DNA of 64,000 nt from Prevotella sp. (GTDB lineage Bacteria; Bacteroidota; Bacteroidia; Bacteroidales; Bacteroidaceae): contig JAEEJK010000043.1 of NCBI GenBank assembly GCA_016281815.1, positions 31,207 through 95,206 of the forward strand, written 5' to 3'. Shown piece by piece: positions 56,000-64,000 of this stretch. The notes beneath the pieces were generated by a model. It made no database searches and was not told the origin of the DNA. It saw only the letters and a program-made list of their open reading frames with translations. Numbering within the stretch: position 1 is the first letter of the stretch; every line of letters begins with the position of its first letter. A program made the translations under genes and the position numbers.

Positions 56000-56419
56000 T
56001 CATCCTTCTAATAGCATCAGCAGCTCGTCTTTGATCTGGTCGGGCACGCTGATGCCGCGAAGGATGAGGCTGCGGTTCCACGCTGGCACCTCCTCAGGAC
56101 GCAACGTGGTGAGCACTTCCTCAAACAACTCGGCTTCTTCGTCGGTATAGCTGTCACTGCGGCGACCGGCAAAGGAGTCGAGTTCTTCGTCTTCAAAATA
56201 TTCAATGGGTTTCACGGAGGCTTCCATCATGCAAACCTGCTCGCAACGTGTGTCATGGCCGTTACAGGTGTCGCACGAAGGCCCTTCGGTGATGCTCTTG
56301 CCATCGTCTTTGGAGAGCCAGCCCAAAAGTGCGGCTATGCCTCCAAGGAGGACAAGGGCAATGAGCAGGATGGCAACAGCACCTATACCTGCAAAAATGA
56401 CCATCGTGATAGTGCTCAT
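56000..56419 (-). CDS. Small membrane protein, unknown function
   Basis: 139 residues. One N-terminal transmembrane helix (about 7-33, A-I-L-L-I-A-L-V-L-L-G-G) is followed by a Cys-rich segment (C-D-T-C-N-G-H-D-T-R-C-E-Q-V-C, ~49-63) that could bind metal or an Fe-S cluster. An acidic tail follows. The stop abuts the BspA gene stop with no gap, and the start overlaps aroA by four bases, so it is translationally coupled to aroA. I do not recognise a named family. Confidence 0.75.
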   Translation of the reverse strand: MSTITMVIFAGIGAVAILLIALVLLGGIAALLGWLSKDDGKSITEGPSCDTCNGHDTRCEQVCMMEASVKPIEYFEDEELDSFAGRRSDSYTDEEAELFEEVLTTLRPEEVPAWNRSLILRGISVPDQIKDELLMLLEG

Positions 56420-57669
56420 GCCTCTTCCTCAATGACAAAACCGGCAGATCGCAGGTGGTCCCAATACTGGGGGTATGACTTCGTCACTACAGATGGATTG
56501 TTGATGCGTAGATCAGGGAAACGCAGGGCTGCGGGGGCAAAGGCGAGTGCCATGCGGTGGTCATCGTAGGTTTCAATCACCGGGTGAATGTCTGCTTGGC
56601 AACGGCTGCCGTCCCAGATGAGGTCGTTGTCGGCATTGCTCTTCACCACATACCCCAATTTGGCCAACTCGCGCTTGAGTGCCTCAATGCGGTCGGTCTC
56701 CTTGATGCGCAGGGTGCCCAGACCACGGAAATGGAAGGGGATATCCTTCAGGGCACAGGTCACAATCATGGTCTGAGCCAAATCGGGCTGGTTGACGAGA
56801 TTGTATTCCATCCGTGGTAGTTTGATGGGGTGACTGCTCAGTGTGACGGTGGTGGGAACTCCTTTGTCGAGCACACCGAACTTGGTGCGAACACCAAGAA
56901 GACTCATCAGATAACGCACCACCGAGTCACCTTGGCGCGATCCGTCGGTGAGACCTTCCAATTTCACCTGATATTCGCCATCGCTCAATGCCACCATCTC
57001 ATACCAATAGGAAGCGGCACTCCAGTCATTCTCAATGAAATAGGGGGTGGGGCGGTAGGGACGGGCACTCACCCGAATGGTATTGGGACCTGTCCACTCT
57101 ACCTCGGCTCCAAAGTCACGCATCGTGCAGAGTGTGAGGTCAATATAGGGACGGGAGATGATGCTGCCGGTCAAACGAAGTTCCATGCCTTGGCGCATCG
57201 CGGCTCCGGCGATGAGCATCGCGGAGATGAACTGAGAACTCACGTTGCCTTCCATTTCGACGGCACCGCCTTCCAACTGCCTGCCGCGGATGCGAAGTGG
57301 GGGATAACCCTCCGCTCCCACATACTCGATGTCGGCTCCGAGACGGCGGAGGGCCTCCACGAGGATGCCGATGGGACGGTGCTGCATACGCTCCGTTCCA
57401 GTGATGACGTGCTCACCGCTGTCGGTGACAGCCAGATAGGCGGTCATGAAACGCATGGCTGTTCCTGCTGCCTTGATGTCAATGGTGTAAGGCATGTCGC
57501 GCAGTGCGCGCACGATCACTTCCGTGTCGTCACAGTCGGAGAGGTTGGCGGGCATCTGGTTCCCTCCGGTGAGAGCATGTATCACCAGCGCACGGTTGCT
57601 GATGCTTTTTGAGGCTGGCAACTTGATGGAGGTGTCAAGTGCCTCCGGTGCCGTTATCTTGTATCGCAT
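56416..57669 (-). CDS. aroA: 3-phosphoshikimate 1-carboxyvinyltransferase (EPSP synthase)
   Basis: 417 residues, normal length. Signatures include K-L-P-A-S-K-S-I-S-N-R near residue 18, G-T-A-M-R-F near 88 and R-I-K-E-T-D-R-I near 335. It transfers enolpyruvyl from PEP to shikimate-3-phosphate on the way to chorismate and aromatic amino acids. It is the first gene of a two-gene unit with the small membrane protein (four-base overlap). Confidence 0.95.
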   Translation of the reverse strand: MRYKITAPEALDTSIKLPASKSISNRALVIHALTGGNQMPANLSDCDDTEVIVRALRDMPYTIDIKAAGTAMRFMTAYLAVTDSGEHVITGTERMQHRPIGILVEALRRLGADIEYVGAEGYPPLRIRGRQLEGGAVEMEGNVSSQFISAMLIAGAAMRQGMELRLTGSIISRPYIDLTLCTMRDFGAEVEWTGPNTIRVSARPYRPTPYFIENDWSAASYWYEMVALSDGEYQVKLEGLTDGSRQGDSVVRYLMSLLGVRTKFGVLDKGVPTTVTLSSHPIKLPRMEYNLVNQPDLAQTMIVTCALKDIPFHFRGLGTLRIKETDRIEALKRELAKLGYVVKSNADNDLIWDGSRCQADIHPVIETYDDHRMALAFAPAALRFPDLRINNPSVVTKSYPQYWDHLRSAGFVIEEEA

Positions 57670-57863
57670 GATGGGTGTTTTTTGCTTTAGCGGCTGCGAA
57701 ATTACAAAGATTTTATGAAAATTCCAATAATAAATGCTTTTTCTATCCCTGTCAACCTTAAAAAATGTTTACGTTGACACCTGATTTGCGACAATCTCCC
57801 AACAATCATTCAAATAATCCGAAATGCGCGTGATTTCTTTCTCCTATTTCTTCTGCTGGTAAA

Positions 57864-57895
57864 TTTGGCCGTTTCAATAATAATTAATAATTTTG
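57864..57895 (+). promoter_or_regulatory. Promoter of the glutamine synthetase-family gene
   Basis: TTTG at 57864-57867 and TAATTTTG at 57888-57895 with a 20-nt spacer, 35 nt before the start codon. Confidence 0.6.
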
Positions 57896-57930
57896 CAAAA
57901 ATTATTCTACAAACCTTGACATAACGCACT

Positions 57931-59436
57931 ATGGACCAACTACACCTGAAGATGAATGCTAACCCAGTGGTGGCATTCCTGCAAAAAGATCCCGAAGAGT
58001 TCACCAAGTCCGACATCATCCGCTTCATTTCTGAAAACGAGGTCCGGATGGTCAATTTCATGTATCCGGGCGGAGACGGAAAACTCAAGACACTCAATTT
58101 CGTCATCACCGACGGGGCATACCTCGATACCATCCTGACCTGTGGGGAGAGGGTGGATGGCAGCAGCCTGTTCTCCTTTGTTGAGGCTGGAAGCAGCGAC
58201 CTCTATGTGATTCCAAGATATGCGACCGCCTTTCTGGATCCCTTTGCAGAGATTCCCACGCTTTGCATGCTCTGCTCATTCTTTGACAAGGATGGGGCTT
58301 TGCTGGCAAGCGCTCCGGAACAGACACTGGCCAAAGCATGCCGGTCGTTCACGAAAGTGACGGGAATGGAGTTTCATGCCATGGGCGAACTGGAGTATTA
58401 CGTCATTTTCGGCGATGACGGACGCTTCCCCGCCATCGACCAGCATGGCTACCATGAGTCTGCTCCCTACGCCAAGGCAAACGAGTTCCGTGCCAAGTGC
58501 ATGCTCTACATCGCCCAGACCGGTGGACAGATCAAATATGGTCACTCCGAGGTGGGCAACTTCATCCTCAACGACAAGGTGTATGAACAGAATGAGATAG
58601 AGTTTCTGCCGGTCAGGGCAGAGAAGGCTGCCGACCAGTTGATGCTCGCCAAATGGGTCATCCGCAATTTGGCCTACCGCATGGGGTTGGAAGTCACTTT
58701 CGCCCCAAAGATCACGGCAGGGAAGGCGGGTTCAGGTCTGCATATCCACATGCGGATGATGCGCGACGGGCACAACTGCATGTTGCATGAGGGCAGACTC
58801 AGTGATGACGCTCGCCGTATGATTGCTGGAATGATGAAACTGGCGCCCAGCATCACCGCATTCGGCAACAAGAATCCCATGTCGTATTTCCGCCTCGTAC
58901 CTCATCAGGAGGCGCCCACCAATGTGTGCTGGGGCGACCGCAACAGGTCGGTGCTCGTACGGGTGCCACTGGGTTGGAGTTCGGGAGTTGACATGTGCCA
59001 CACAGCCAATCCTGCACAGCAGGTCAGCCAGGTGGACACTTCGATGAAACAGACCGTGGAGATGCGCTCGCCCGACGGGTCGGCTGACCTCTACCAGTTG
59101 ATTGCCGGACTATGCGTGGCATGCCGCTGGGGATTTGAGATGGAAGATGCCCTGAAGGTGGCTGAGCGCACCTACGTCAATGTGAATATCCATGATGAAG
59201 CCAATCGTGAGAAACTCGCCCAACTCGCCCAACTGCCCGACAGTTGTGCCGCCTCAGCCGATTGTCTGGAGCAGCAGCGGGAGTATTATGAGCGCGATGG
59301 CGTGTTCAGTCCGGCGATGATCGACAGCATCATCAGCCAACTCAGGTCATACAATGACCGCACTCTCCGCAAGGACATCGGACATGACCTGAAAAAGGTG
59401 CTCAACCTCGTCCAAACTTATTTCCACTGCGGATAA
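57931..59436 (+). CDS. Glutamine synthetase-family ligase, divergent type
   Basis: 501 residues. The beta-grasp N-domain is followed by a catalytic domain with M-G-E-L-E-Y-Y, the substrate/metal histidine motif G-S-G-L-H-I-H-M, N-K-N-P-M-S-Y-F-R-L-V-P-H-Q-E-A-P, N-R-S-V-L-V-R-V-P and R-S-P-D-G-S-A-D-L-Y. These correspond to the GS type I signatures but with substitutions; the regulatory adenylylation-site sequence of enterobacterial GlnA is not seen. It could be an ordinary glutamine synthetase or a related gamma-glutamyl ligase. It is monocistronic, with a strong terminator. Confidence 0.82.
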   Translation: MDQLHLKMNANPVVAFLQKDPEEFTKSDIIRFISENEVRMVNFMYPGGDGKLKTLNFVITDGAYLDTILTCGERVDGSSLFSFVEAGSSDLYVIPRYATAFLDPFAEIPTLCMLCSFFDKDGALLASAPEQTLAKACRSFTKVTGMEFHAMGELEYYVIFGDDGRFPAIDQHGYHESAPYAKANEFRAKCMLYIAQTGGQIKYGHSEVGNFILNDKVYEQNEIEFLPVRAEKAADQLMLAKWVIRNLAYRMGLEVTFAPKITAGKAGSGLHIHMRMMRDGHNCMLHEGRLSDDARRMIAGMMKLAPSITAFGNKNPMSYFRLVPHQEAPTNVCWGDRNRSVLVRVPLGWSSGVDMCHTANPAQQVSQVDTSMKQTVEMRSPDGSADLYQLIAGLCVACRWGFEMEDALKVAERTYVNVNIHDEANREKLAQLAQLPDSCAASADCLEQQREYYERDGVFSPAMIDSIISQLRSYNDRTLRKDIGHDLKKVLNLVQTYFHCG

Positions 59437-59482
59437 AAACTTAACTCCTTCAACTCGACCGAGTTGAAGGAGTTAAGTTTTT
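59435..59482 (+). terminator. Strong terminator after the glutamine synthetase-family gene
   Basis: A perfect ~22-bp stem (59435-59456 with 59461-59482) with loop GACC and a T-run. The stem begins within the stop codon. Because it is symmetrical and A-rich on the 5' side, it may also serve the convergent gene. Confidence 0.9.
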
Positions 59483-59498
59483 TAGACATTCGGATTAT

Positions 59499-59550
59499 AA
59501 TTTTCAATTTTCAATTTTCAATTTTCAATTTTCAATTTTCAATCTTCAAT
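59499..59550 (-). repeat. Heptad array F
   Basis: About seven units, starting 6 nt after the acyl-CoA synthetase stop on the minus strand, in the convergent gap. Confidence 0.92.
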
Positions 59551-59555
59551 TGAAA

Positions 59556-61619
59556 TCATCCTTTTTGCACGAAGATTCGAGCGTCCACCGCGGTGACGCT
59601 GGTCTCGTCGGCCAACAATGGGTTGATGTCCATCTCCTTGATTTCGGTGGCAAAGCGCAGCAGGGTGGACAGACGGACGATCACTTCTGCGAAACGGGCC
59701 TCATTGATGCCGGCCTGACCACGTGTTCCTTTGATGATCTTGTAGGCACGCAGCGACTTGATCATTGAATAGGCCTCGGCGTATGAAAGTGGGGCCAAAC
59801 CGCTGCTCACGTCCTTGAGCACCTCGACGAAGATGCCGCCAAGACCGCAGAGAACGACATGACCGAACCTCGGTTCGTACTTGGCACCGACAAATAGTTC
59901 CGTTCCCTTGATCATCTTCTGTACCATCACCGAGGTGGCACCCTCAATCTGCATCATCCGTTCAAACTCCAACCGCAGGTGCTTCGCGCTCTTGATGTCA
60001 AGCGACACACCGCCCACATCACTCTTGTGGACAGGTCCCACCACCTTGGCAACCACTGGGTAGCCGATACGCTCGGCGAATGCCACAAGGTCGTCCACAT
60101 TCTCACTCACCATCTCTGGCACCATGGGGATGCGGGCGCAGTCGAGCAACTCATGCACGAGGGTGGGGGAGATGTAGCCGCTCTCTTGGATGCCTGAGAT
60201 GATGTCGCGGATGCGCGGTACGTCGACACCGAACAACTCGATCTCTGGCGGGGCGGGTGGCGGAGTGCGCATCACCTGGGTGAGTGCGGTGGCGAGCGTC
60301 ACCTCATCGCTGAAGTTCACATGGCCTTTCTTGAGAAACTCCTCCACCTCGGGACCGGCGGTGTGCAGACTCGGAAGGATGGGGAAAACGGGCTTCTTGC
60401 ACTCCAATATCTTCTTGTGCAGCACATCATAGGTCTCGTAGAGTTGCACGAGGCCTGGTGTGCCGAATATCACCATGATGGCATCGATATTGTCAAAACG
60501 GTTCTCGCAGAAGTCGATGGCGGTGCCCAACTGCTCTGGGGTGCCTGTGGCAAGGATGTCGATGGGGTTGGCCACGGAGGCTCCGGGAAATAGTTTTTCC
60601 TTGAGTTCCTCTCCCACGGCAGGGTCGACAGGAGGCACCGACAGCCCTCCCTTGGAAAGGGCATCGGTGAGCATCACGCCCGGACCACCGGCATGGGTGA
60701 CGATGGCAACATTCTTGCCCTTGATGGGGGGGAGGGTGAAGATGCAGCCCACCGTGGTGAGTTCCTCACGGGAAAAACACCTCACGATACCGGCCTTGCG
60801 GAACAAAGCCTCGACAGCGGAGTCGCTGCTGGCGATGGCTCCGGTGTGTGAGGAGGCGGCACGGCTGCCACTCTCCGAACTGCCGGCTTTGATGGCTGCG
60901 ATGCGGCAGCCCTTGCGGATGAGTGATGCGGCATGGAAGAGCAGTTTGTCAGGATTGCTGATGTTCTCAATGTAGAGCAGTTTGACCTTGGAGTCCTTAT
61001 CTGAGTCGAAATTCTCGTCCATATACTGCAAGACATCCTCAATGCCAATCTGCTTGCCGTTGCCGATGCTCCAGACTGAGTTGAACTGCAAGCCTTTGAT
61101 GACAGCAGACTCGAGGATGAACACCGCGGTGGCTCCCGATCCTGAGATGAAATCTACGCCTTGTGGGTTGAGATGGGGTATCGGCTTGGTGAACACGCTG
61201 TGGTGCCACGAGTTGAGCAGTCCGATGCAGTTGGGACCGATCAGAGCGGCGCCATATTGCTCGCAGATATCAAGAATCTCTTTCTCCAACGCGGCTCCTG
61301 CGGGGGTCTCCTCGCCAAAACCGGCTGAGATGATGATGAATGCCCTGACGCCTTTCTCCGATGCGAGCAACTTAACAGTGGCTGGGCACAACTTGGCTGG
61401 AATCACCACGACGGCAAGATCGGTGGGAGGGAGTTCCTTGGCGTCGTGGAACACTTTGATGCCCTGCACCTCGTCTTCCTTGGGGTTGACCACACGCAGC
61501 ACTCCCTTGTAGCCTCCGTTGAGAAGGTTGCGCACAACGGCGCCACCAGGTTTGTGGATGTTGTTGCTGCCTCCAATCACCACAATGCTCTCTGGCTGTA
61601 ATAACTGTCTGTTGATCAT
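59556..61619 (-). CDS. ADP-forming acyl/acetyl-CoA synthetase, fused subunits
   Basis: 687 residues from ATG 61619 (M-I-N-R-Q-L-L). The longer frame to 61634 would start at a TTG inside heptad array G and is rejected. The CoA-binding Rossmann domain (~8-125) is followed by succinyl-CoA-ligase-like domains, with phosphohistidine H258 in S-S-H-T-G-A, and a C-terminal ATP-grasp (V-V-A-K-V-V-G-P-V-H-K-S-D-V-G-G). The alpha and beta parts are thus on one chain. It interconverts acyl-CoA + ADP + Pi and acid + ATP, giving substrate-level ATP from fermentation. bcp lies upstream on the same strand. Confidence 0.9.
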   Translation of the reverse strand: MINRQLLQPESIVVIGGSNNIHKPGGAVVRNLLNGGYKGVLRVVNPKEDEVQGIKVFHDAKELPPTDLAVVVIPAKLCPATVKLLASEKGVRAFIIISAGFGEETPAGAALEKEILDICEQYGAALIGPNCIGLLNSWHHSVFTKPIPHLNPQGVDFISGSGATAVFILESAVIKGLQFNSVWSIGNGKQIGIEDVLQYMDENFDSDKDSKVKLLYIENISNPDKLLFHAASLIRKGCRIAAIKAGSSESGSRAASSHTGAIASSDSAVEALFRKAGIVRCFSREELTTVGCIFTLPPIKGKNVAIVTHAGGPGVMLTDALSKGGLSVPPVDPAVGEELKEKLFPGASVANPIDILATGTPEQLGTAIDFCENRFDNIDAIMVIFGTPGLVQLYETYDVLHKKILECKKPVFPILPSLHTAGPEVEEFLKKGHVNFSDEVTLATALTQVMRTPPPAPPEIELFGVDVPRIRDIISGIQESGYISPTLVHELLDCARIPMVPEMVSENVDDLVAFAERIGYPVVAKVVGPVHKSDVGGVSLDIKSAKHLRLEFERMMQIEGATSVMVQKMIKGTELFVGAKYEPRFGHVVLCGLGGIFVEVLKDVSSGLAPLSYAEAYSMIKSLRAYKIIKGTRGQAGINEARFAEVIVRLSTLLRFATEIKEMDINPLLADETSVTAVDARIFVQKG

Positions 61620-61625
61620 GGCCTT

Positions 61626-61655
61626 AATCTTCAATCTTCAATTTTCAATTTTCAA
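61626..61655 (-). repeat. Heptad array G
   Basis: About four units between bcp and the acyl-CoA synthetase gene. The bcp stop (61645-61647) and its last residues I-I-E-N are encoded by the array. Confidence 0.92.
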
Positions 61656-62100
61656 TAATTTGTTTGGCGTGTTCCTTGGTCTTGATTTGTTTCGGCCCGA
61701 TGATGCGCTCCACGATACCTTCCTCATTGATGATGAAGGTGGTGCGGAACGTACCGAAATACTTTCGGCCATACATGCTCTTCTCGCCCCAGACACCAAA
61801 CTGCTCCACGAGGGTCTTTTCCGTGTCTGCGATGAGGTGGAAGGGTAGTTCGTGCTTGGCGATGAATTTCTGATGTGACTTGGCATCATCTACACTGGCT
61901 CCCAGCACGGCATAGCCGGCCTCACTCAGTGCACCCATGTTGTCGCGCAGGTTGCAGGCCTCGGTGGTGCAGCCGGAAGTCATGTCCTTGGGATAGAAAT
62001 AAAGAACTAATTTCTTGCCGGCAAAATCGCTCAGACGGATCTCGTTGCCGTTCTCATCGTGCCCCAATACCTCAGGGGCCTTGTCTCCTACTTGTATCAT
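61645..62100 (-). CDS. bcp: Thioredoxin-dependent thiol peroxidase (atypical 2-Cys peroxiredoxin)
   Basis: 151 residues, typical of Bcp/PrxQ. Peroxidatic C44 and resolving C49 are in S-G-C-T-T-E-A-C, the five-residue spacing of the PrxQ subgroup. It reduces H2O2 and organic peroxides in the cytoplasm using thioredoxin. The C-terminus is shaped by heptad array G. A -7 box TAATTTTG lies upstream on the minus strand at 62138-62145. Confidence 0.95.
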   Translation of the reverse strand: MIQVGDKAPEVLGHDENGNEIRLSDFAGKKLVLYFYPKDMTSGCTTEACNLRDNMGALSEAGYAVLGASVDDAKSHQKFIAKHELPFHLIADTEKTLVEQFGVWGEKSMYGRKYFGTFRTTFIINEEGIVERIIGPKQIKTKEHAKQIIEN

Positions 62101-62207
62101 GATGTCGTGTTTTTGATAGATGGTTTGTTGTGAAACGCAAAATTACAAATATTTCTCAAAAAATGGAAAAATATGATAGCAAATTTTCCTGTTACGCAAA
62201 AAAAGTG

Positions 62208-62215
62208 TATCTTCG
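62208..62215 (+). promoter_or_regulatory. -7 box for the secreted-protein gene
   Basis: TATCTTCG, one base off TAnnTTTG, 35 nt before ATG 62250; a TTTC -33 candidate lies about 20 nt upstream. It argues against the in-frame extension to 62130. Confidence 0.4.
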
Positions 62216-62249
62216 CACTAAAATCATCCATCAACAATTCATTAACCTT

Positions 62250-62981
62250 ATGAAGCAACATTTCTTCGCATTCTTCACATTCCTTACAATGGCCATCAAC
62301 GCCAGTGCGCTCTCTTTCGACGAGGCACGTCATGAGGCTCTTTACCTCACCGACAAGATGGCATATGAACTGGCTCTCTCCATAGAGCAAATGGAGGCTG
62401 TATATGAGATCAATCTCGACTACTTGCTCAATGTCAACCGCAGCAGCGACCTTTACAGCATCTTCTGGGAACGCCGCAACCTTGACCTGCAGTATGTGCT
62501 GAATCCTTATCAGTTTCAGGCATACATGAGTGCCAACTATTTCTACCGTCCGCTCAACTGGATCAGGGGAGCATGGAGGTTGGCTATCTATGGGCGTTAC
62601 ACCGACCCACACCTTTTTTATTATGCCCGACCAAGAGCGTGGGTGTCTTTCCGCGGCGGTCGCAATGTGGGGACAAGGAGTTTCTATATGGGACGCAATT
62701 ACTTCGCACCTGCTAATGGGGGAAGGCCGGGCAATGGTCATATTCCCGGAGCAAATCCTCGGAATGGTCATCGGCCAGGTCAGGGTATCCACAATCCCAA
62801 CAACGGTTATCGTCCAGGACAGGGCATGCCCAACAATGGCTATCGTCCCGGACAAACCACTTCACAGCGGCCACAACAGGGACAAAATCCTCCACAGCGG
62901 CCTCAGCAGGGGCAGGGCAATCCCCAAAGACCTCAGCAGGGACCAACTCCCGGACAGGGACGTCGGTTTTTCCGCAATTAA
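62250..62981 (+). CDS. Small secreted protein with Pro/Gly/Gln-rich tail
   Basis: 243 residues from ATG 62250, chosen because a signal peptide (1-20, N-A-S-A) follows and the promoter lies between this and the upstream extension. Residues ~25-150 form a conserved-looking helical and aromatic domain (E-A-R-H-E-A-L-Y-L-T-D-K-M ... Y-F-Y-R-P-L-N-W) of no family I can name with confidence. The last ~85 residues are tandem N-G-Y-R-P-G-Q-G and Q-R-P-Q-Q-G-Q repeats. It lies 21 nt upstream of the membrane-anchored regulator and may be co-transcribed with it. Confidence 0.75.
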   Translation: MKQHFFAFFTFLTMAINASALSFDEARHEALYLTDKMAYELALSIEQMEAVYEINLDYLLNVNRSSDLYSIFWERRNLDLQYVLNPYQFQAYMSANYFYRPLNWIRGAWRLAIYGRYTDPHLFYYARPRAWVSFRGGRNVGTRSFYMGRNYFAPANGGRPGNGHIPGANPRNGHRPGQGIHNPNNGYRPGQGMPNNGYRPGQTTSQRPQQGQNPPQRPQQGQGNPQRPQQGPTPGQGRRFFRN

Positions 62982-63002
62982 TCATACTTTGTTCTTGGAT
63001 TC

Positions 63003-63809
63003 ATGACTGGACTGCAGAAAATGACTTTTGCACCCCTGTTGCTGATGGTGGTTTCCGTCATCATGGGGTGCAACAATTATGAGAAGGCCAAGACCGACAT
63101 GCAGCACGACCTCAATCAGGCCCTGCGCATGATGGTGATGGATGCCGGACAACGAGAAGCACTGATGGATTCGGTTGCTGCACTTCAGGGAGATGCGGTG
63201 CTGACACTGGGGCAGGCACAGGACATGCTTTGCCGGCAACTGACCATCGCTTCCCTGAAGGATACGTCGCATGTCTCCTTGTGCTTGGTCAGGAACGGAC
63301 AACATGAACCATTCTGCGAGCGTGCCATGCTCAGCAGTGACACCTTGCTTTGTGTCCCATCCCGTGCGGGCATAGGTGATTTGACGATCGCCATCAAGGC
63401 TTTTGCCAATCCTTCTTGGTGGTCGGTGATGAGGCATTCCCAGCAGCGTCTTCCACTGACCGGCATCATGATGGGCTTGTTGGGACTGATGGCTTTGGCC
63501 TTCAGAAAGAACATGGGGGCGGTTCCTGCGGTTGTCGAACCAGATCGGTTGGCTCTTCCTTCCATGCGTCTGACTCCCATGCAGGAGCAACTGATTCATC
63601 TGTTTGCCTCTGCTCCCGGTCATGTCCTCTCCAAGGAAACGATTTGTTCGGAACTGTGGCCTAAGAAAGACAGACCAGAAGATACCCTCTACACCTTCAT
63701 CAGCCGTCTGAAAACCTCTCTCCACCAACAGTCAGACTTGGATATCGTCAACAATAGAGGAAAGGAATATCAACTGGTATCAAAAACGCAAAACGACGAT
63801 AACCAGTAA
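63003..63809 (+). CDS. Membrane-anchored winged-helix transcriptional regulator
   Basis: 268 residues. The N-terminus is a signal-like hydrophobic segment ending I-M-G-C (Cys23), a possible lipobox. Residues ~24-148 would be periplasmic and helical, with three further cysteines. A transmembrane helix at ~150-167 is followed by a short linker and an OmpR-type winged helix (~188-262: L-T-P-M-Q-E-Q-L-I-H-L-F-A ... H-V-L-S-K-E-T-I ... Y-T-F-I-S-R-L-K). There is no receiver domain. This suggests a one-component regulator that binds DNA at the membrane in response to a periplasmic signal. The target is unknown. Confidence 0.8.
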   Translation: MTGLQKMTFAPLLLMVVSVIMGCNNYEKAKTDMQHDLNQALRMMVMDAGQREALMDSVAALQGDAVLTLGQAQDMLCRQLTIASLKDTSHVSLCLVRNGQHEPFCERAMLSSDTLLCVPSRAGIGDLTIAIKAFANPSWWSVMRHSQQRLPLTGIMMGLLGLMALAFRKNMGAVPAVVEPDRLALPSMRLTPMQEQLIHLFASAPGHVLSKETICSELWPKKDRPEDTLYTFISRLKTSLHQQSDLDIVNNRGKEYQLVSKTQNDDNQ

Positions 63810-64000
63810 TTGCCATATAAATTCCCATTAATCTTTTATTCTCTGTATCTCTGTATCTCTTCTATGTTGCAATCCAAATAATTGGGTCATATTTTAGTGT
63901 TGTTTAACGGTTATATGTTCATTTTTGCACAGTTTTTCAGGTTTTTATACAAGGAATCCCCTGCCAGACACGTTCAACATGCCTGGAGAGTTGCGTAAGC
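63810..64000. other. Terminal gap, no gene seen
   Basis: A third copy of the CTCTGTATCTCTGT unit lies at 63841-63870. The rest is A/T-rich, with no start or promoter I can defend before the window ends. Confidence 0.4.

Overview
The window looks like a chromosomal segment of a fibre-degrading member of the Bacteroidales, most likely Prevotellaceae (Prevotella, Xylanibacter or Segatella). The basis is Bacteroidetes-type promoters (TTTG, about 19-20 nt, then TAnnTTTG), very few Shine-Dalgarno sites, type IX secretion regulators (PorX, a PorW/SprE-like lipoprotein), a hybrid two-component regulator, a Xyn10D-Fae1A-type xylanase-esterase, and FISUMP, BspA-like and M16 families. This is inferred from proteins I recognise; no database search was run. 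I saw no rRNA, tRNA, integrase, transposase or CRISPR array.

Layout. (1) 2-4815: fructan locus with a truncated GH32, a full secreted GH32, an MFS sugar transporter and a PfkB fructokinase: secreted hydrolysis, uptake, phosphorylation. (2) 5.2-14.0 kb: EamA transporter, a helical protein of unknown function, a GH97, a DUF4139 protein with a SusC-like insertion, a small secreted protein with a Gly/Pro/Gln-rich middle, and a Tat-exported ferredoxin-type aldo-keto reductase. (3) 14.36-22.57 kb: xylan ester locus with a CE6-CE1 esterase, a GH10-CE1 xylanase/feruloyl esterase and a hybrid two-component regulator that probably controls them. (4) 22.7-29.9 kb: lipoproteins, an M16 peptidase, a repeat-rich stretch, a FISUMP protein and a Sel1 protein. 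(5) 30.1-36.55 kb: hexuronate catabolism (uxaB, uxuB, uxuA) interrupted by an AAA-ATPase/PD-(D/E)XK gene. (6) 36.8-38.6 kb: rpsA. (7) 38.76-44.2 kb: arabinan/arabinoxylan operon with two GH43 enzymes and a secreted alpha/beta hydrolase. (8) 44.36-52.1 kb: an unknown coiled-coil/two-TM protein, then tsaE, porX and a porW-like gene. (9) 52.3-64 kb: a giant BspA/DUF285 surface protein with dockerin-like repeats, aroA, a glutamine synthetase-family gene, an ADP-forming acyl-CoA synthetase, bcp, a small secreted protein and a membrane-anchored winged-helix regulator.

The most unusual content is between genes. A roughly 170-nt imperfect inverted-repeat element sits just upstream of two unrelated genes in the same orientation relative to each. 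Seven arrays of a 7-nt repeat (TTGAAAA on the minus strand) sit at the 3' ends of minus-strand genes, and four of them supply the stop codon. A two-gene cassette containing the FISUMP gene is flanked by direct copies of a hairpin repeat. The FISUMP 3' end has codon use and a downstream nested hairpin that recall diversity-generating retroelement targets, although no reverse transcriptase is in the window.
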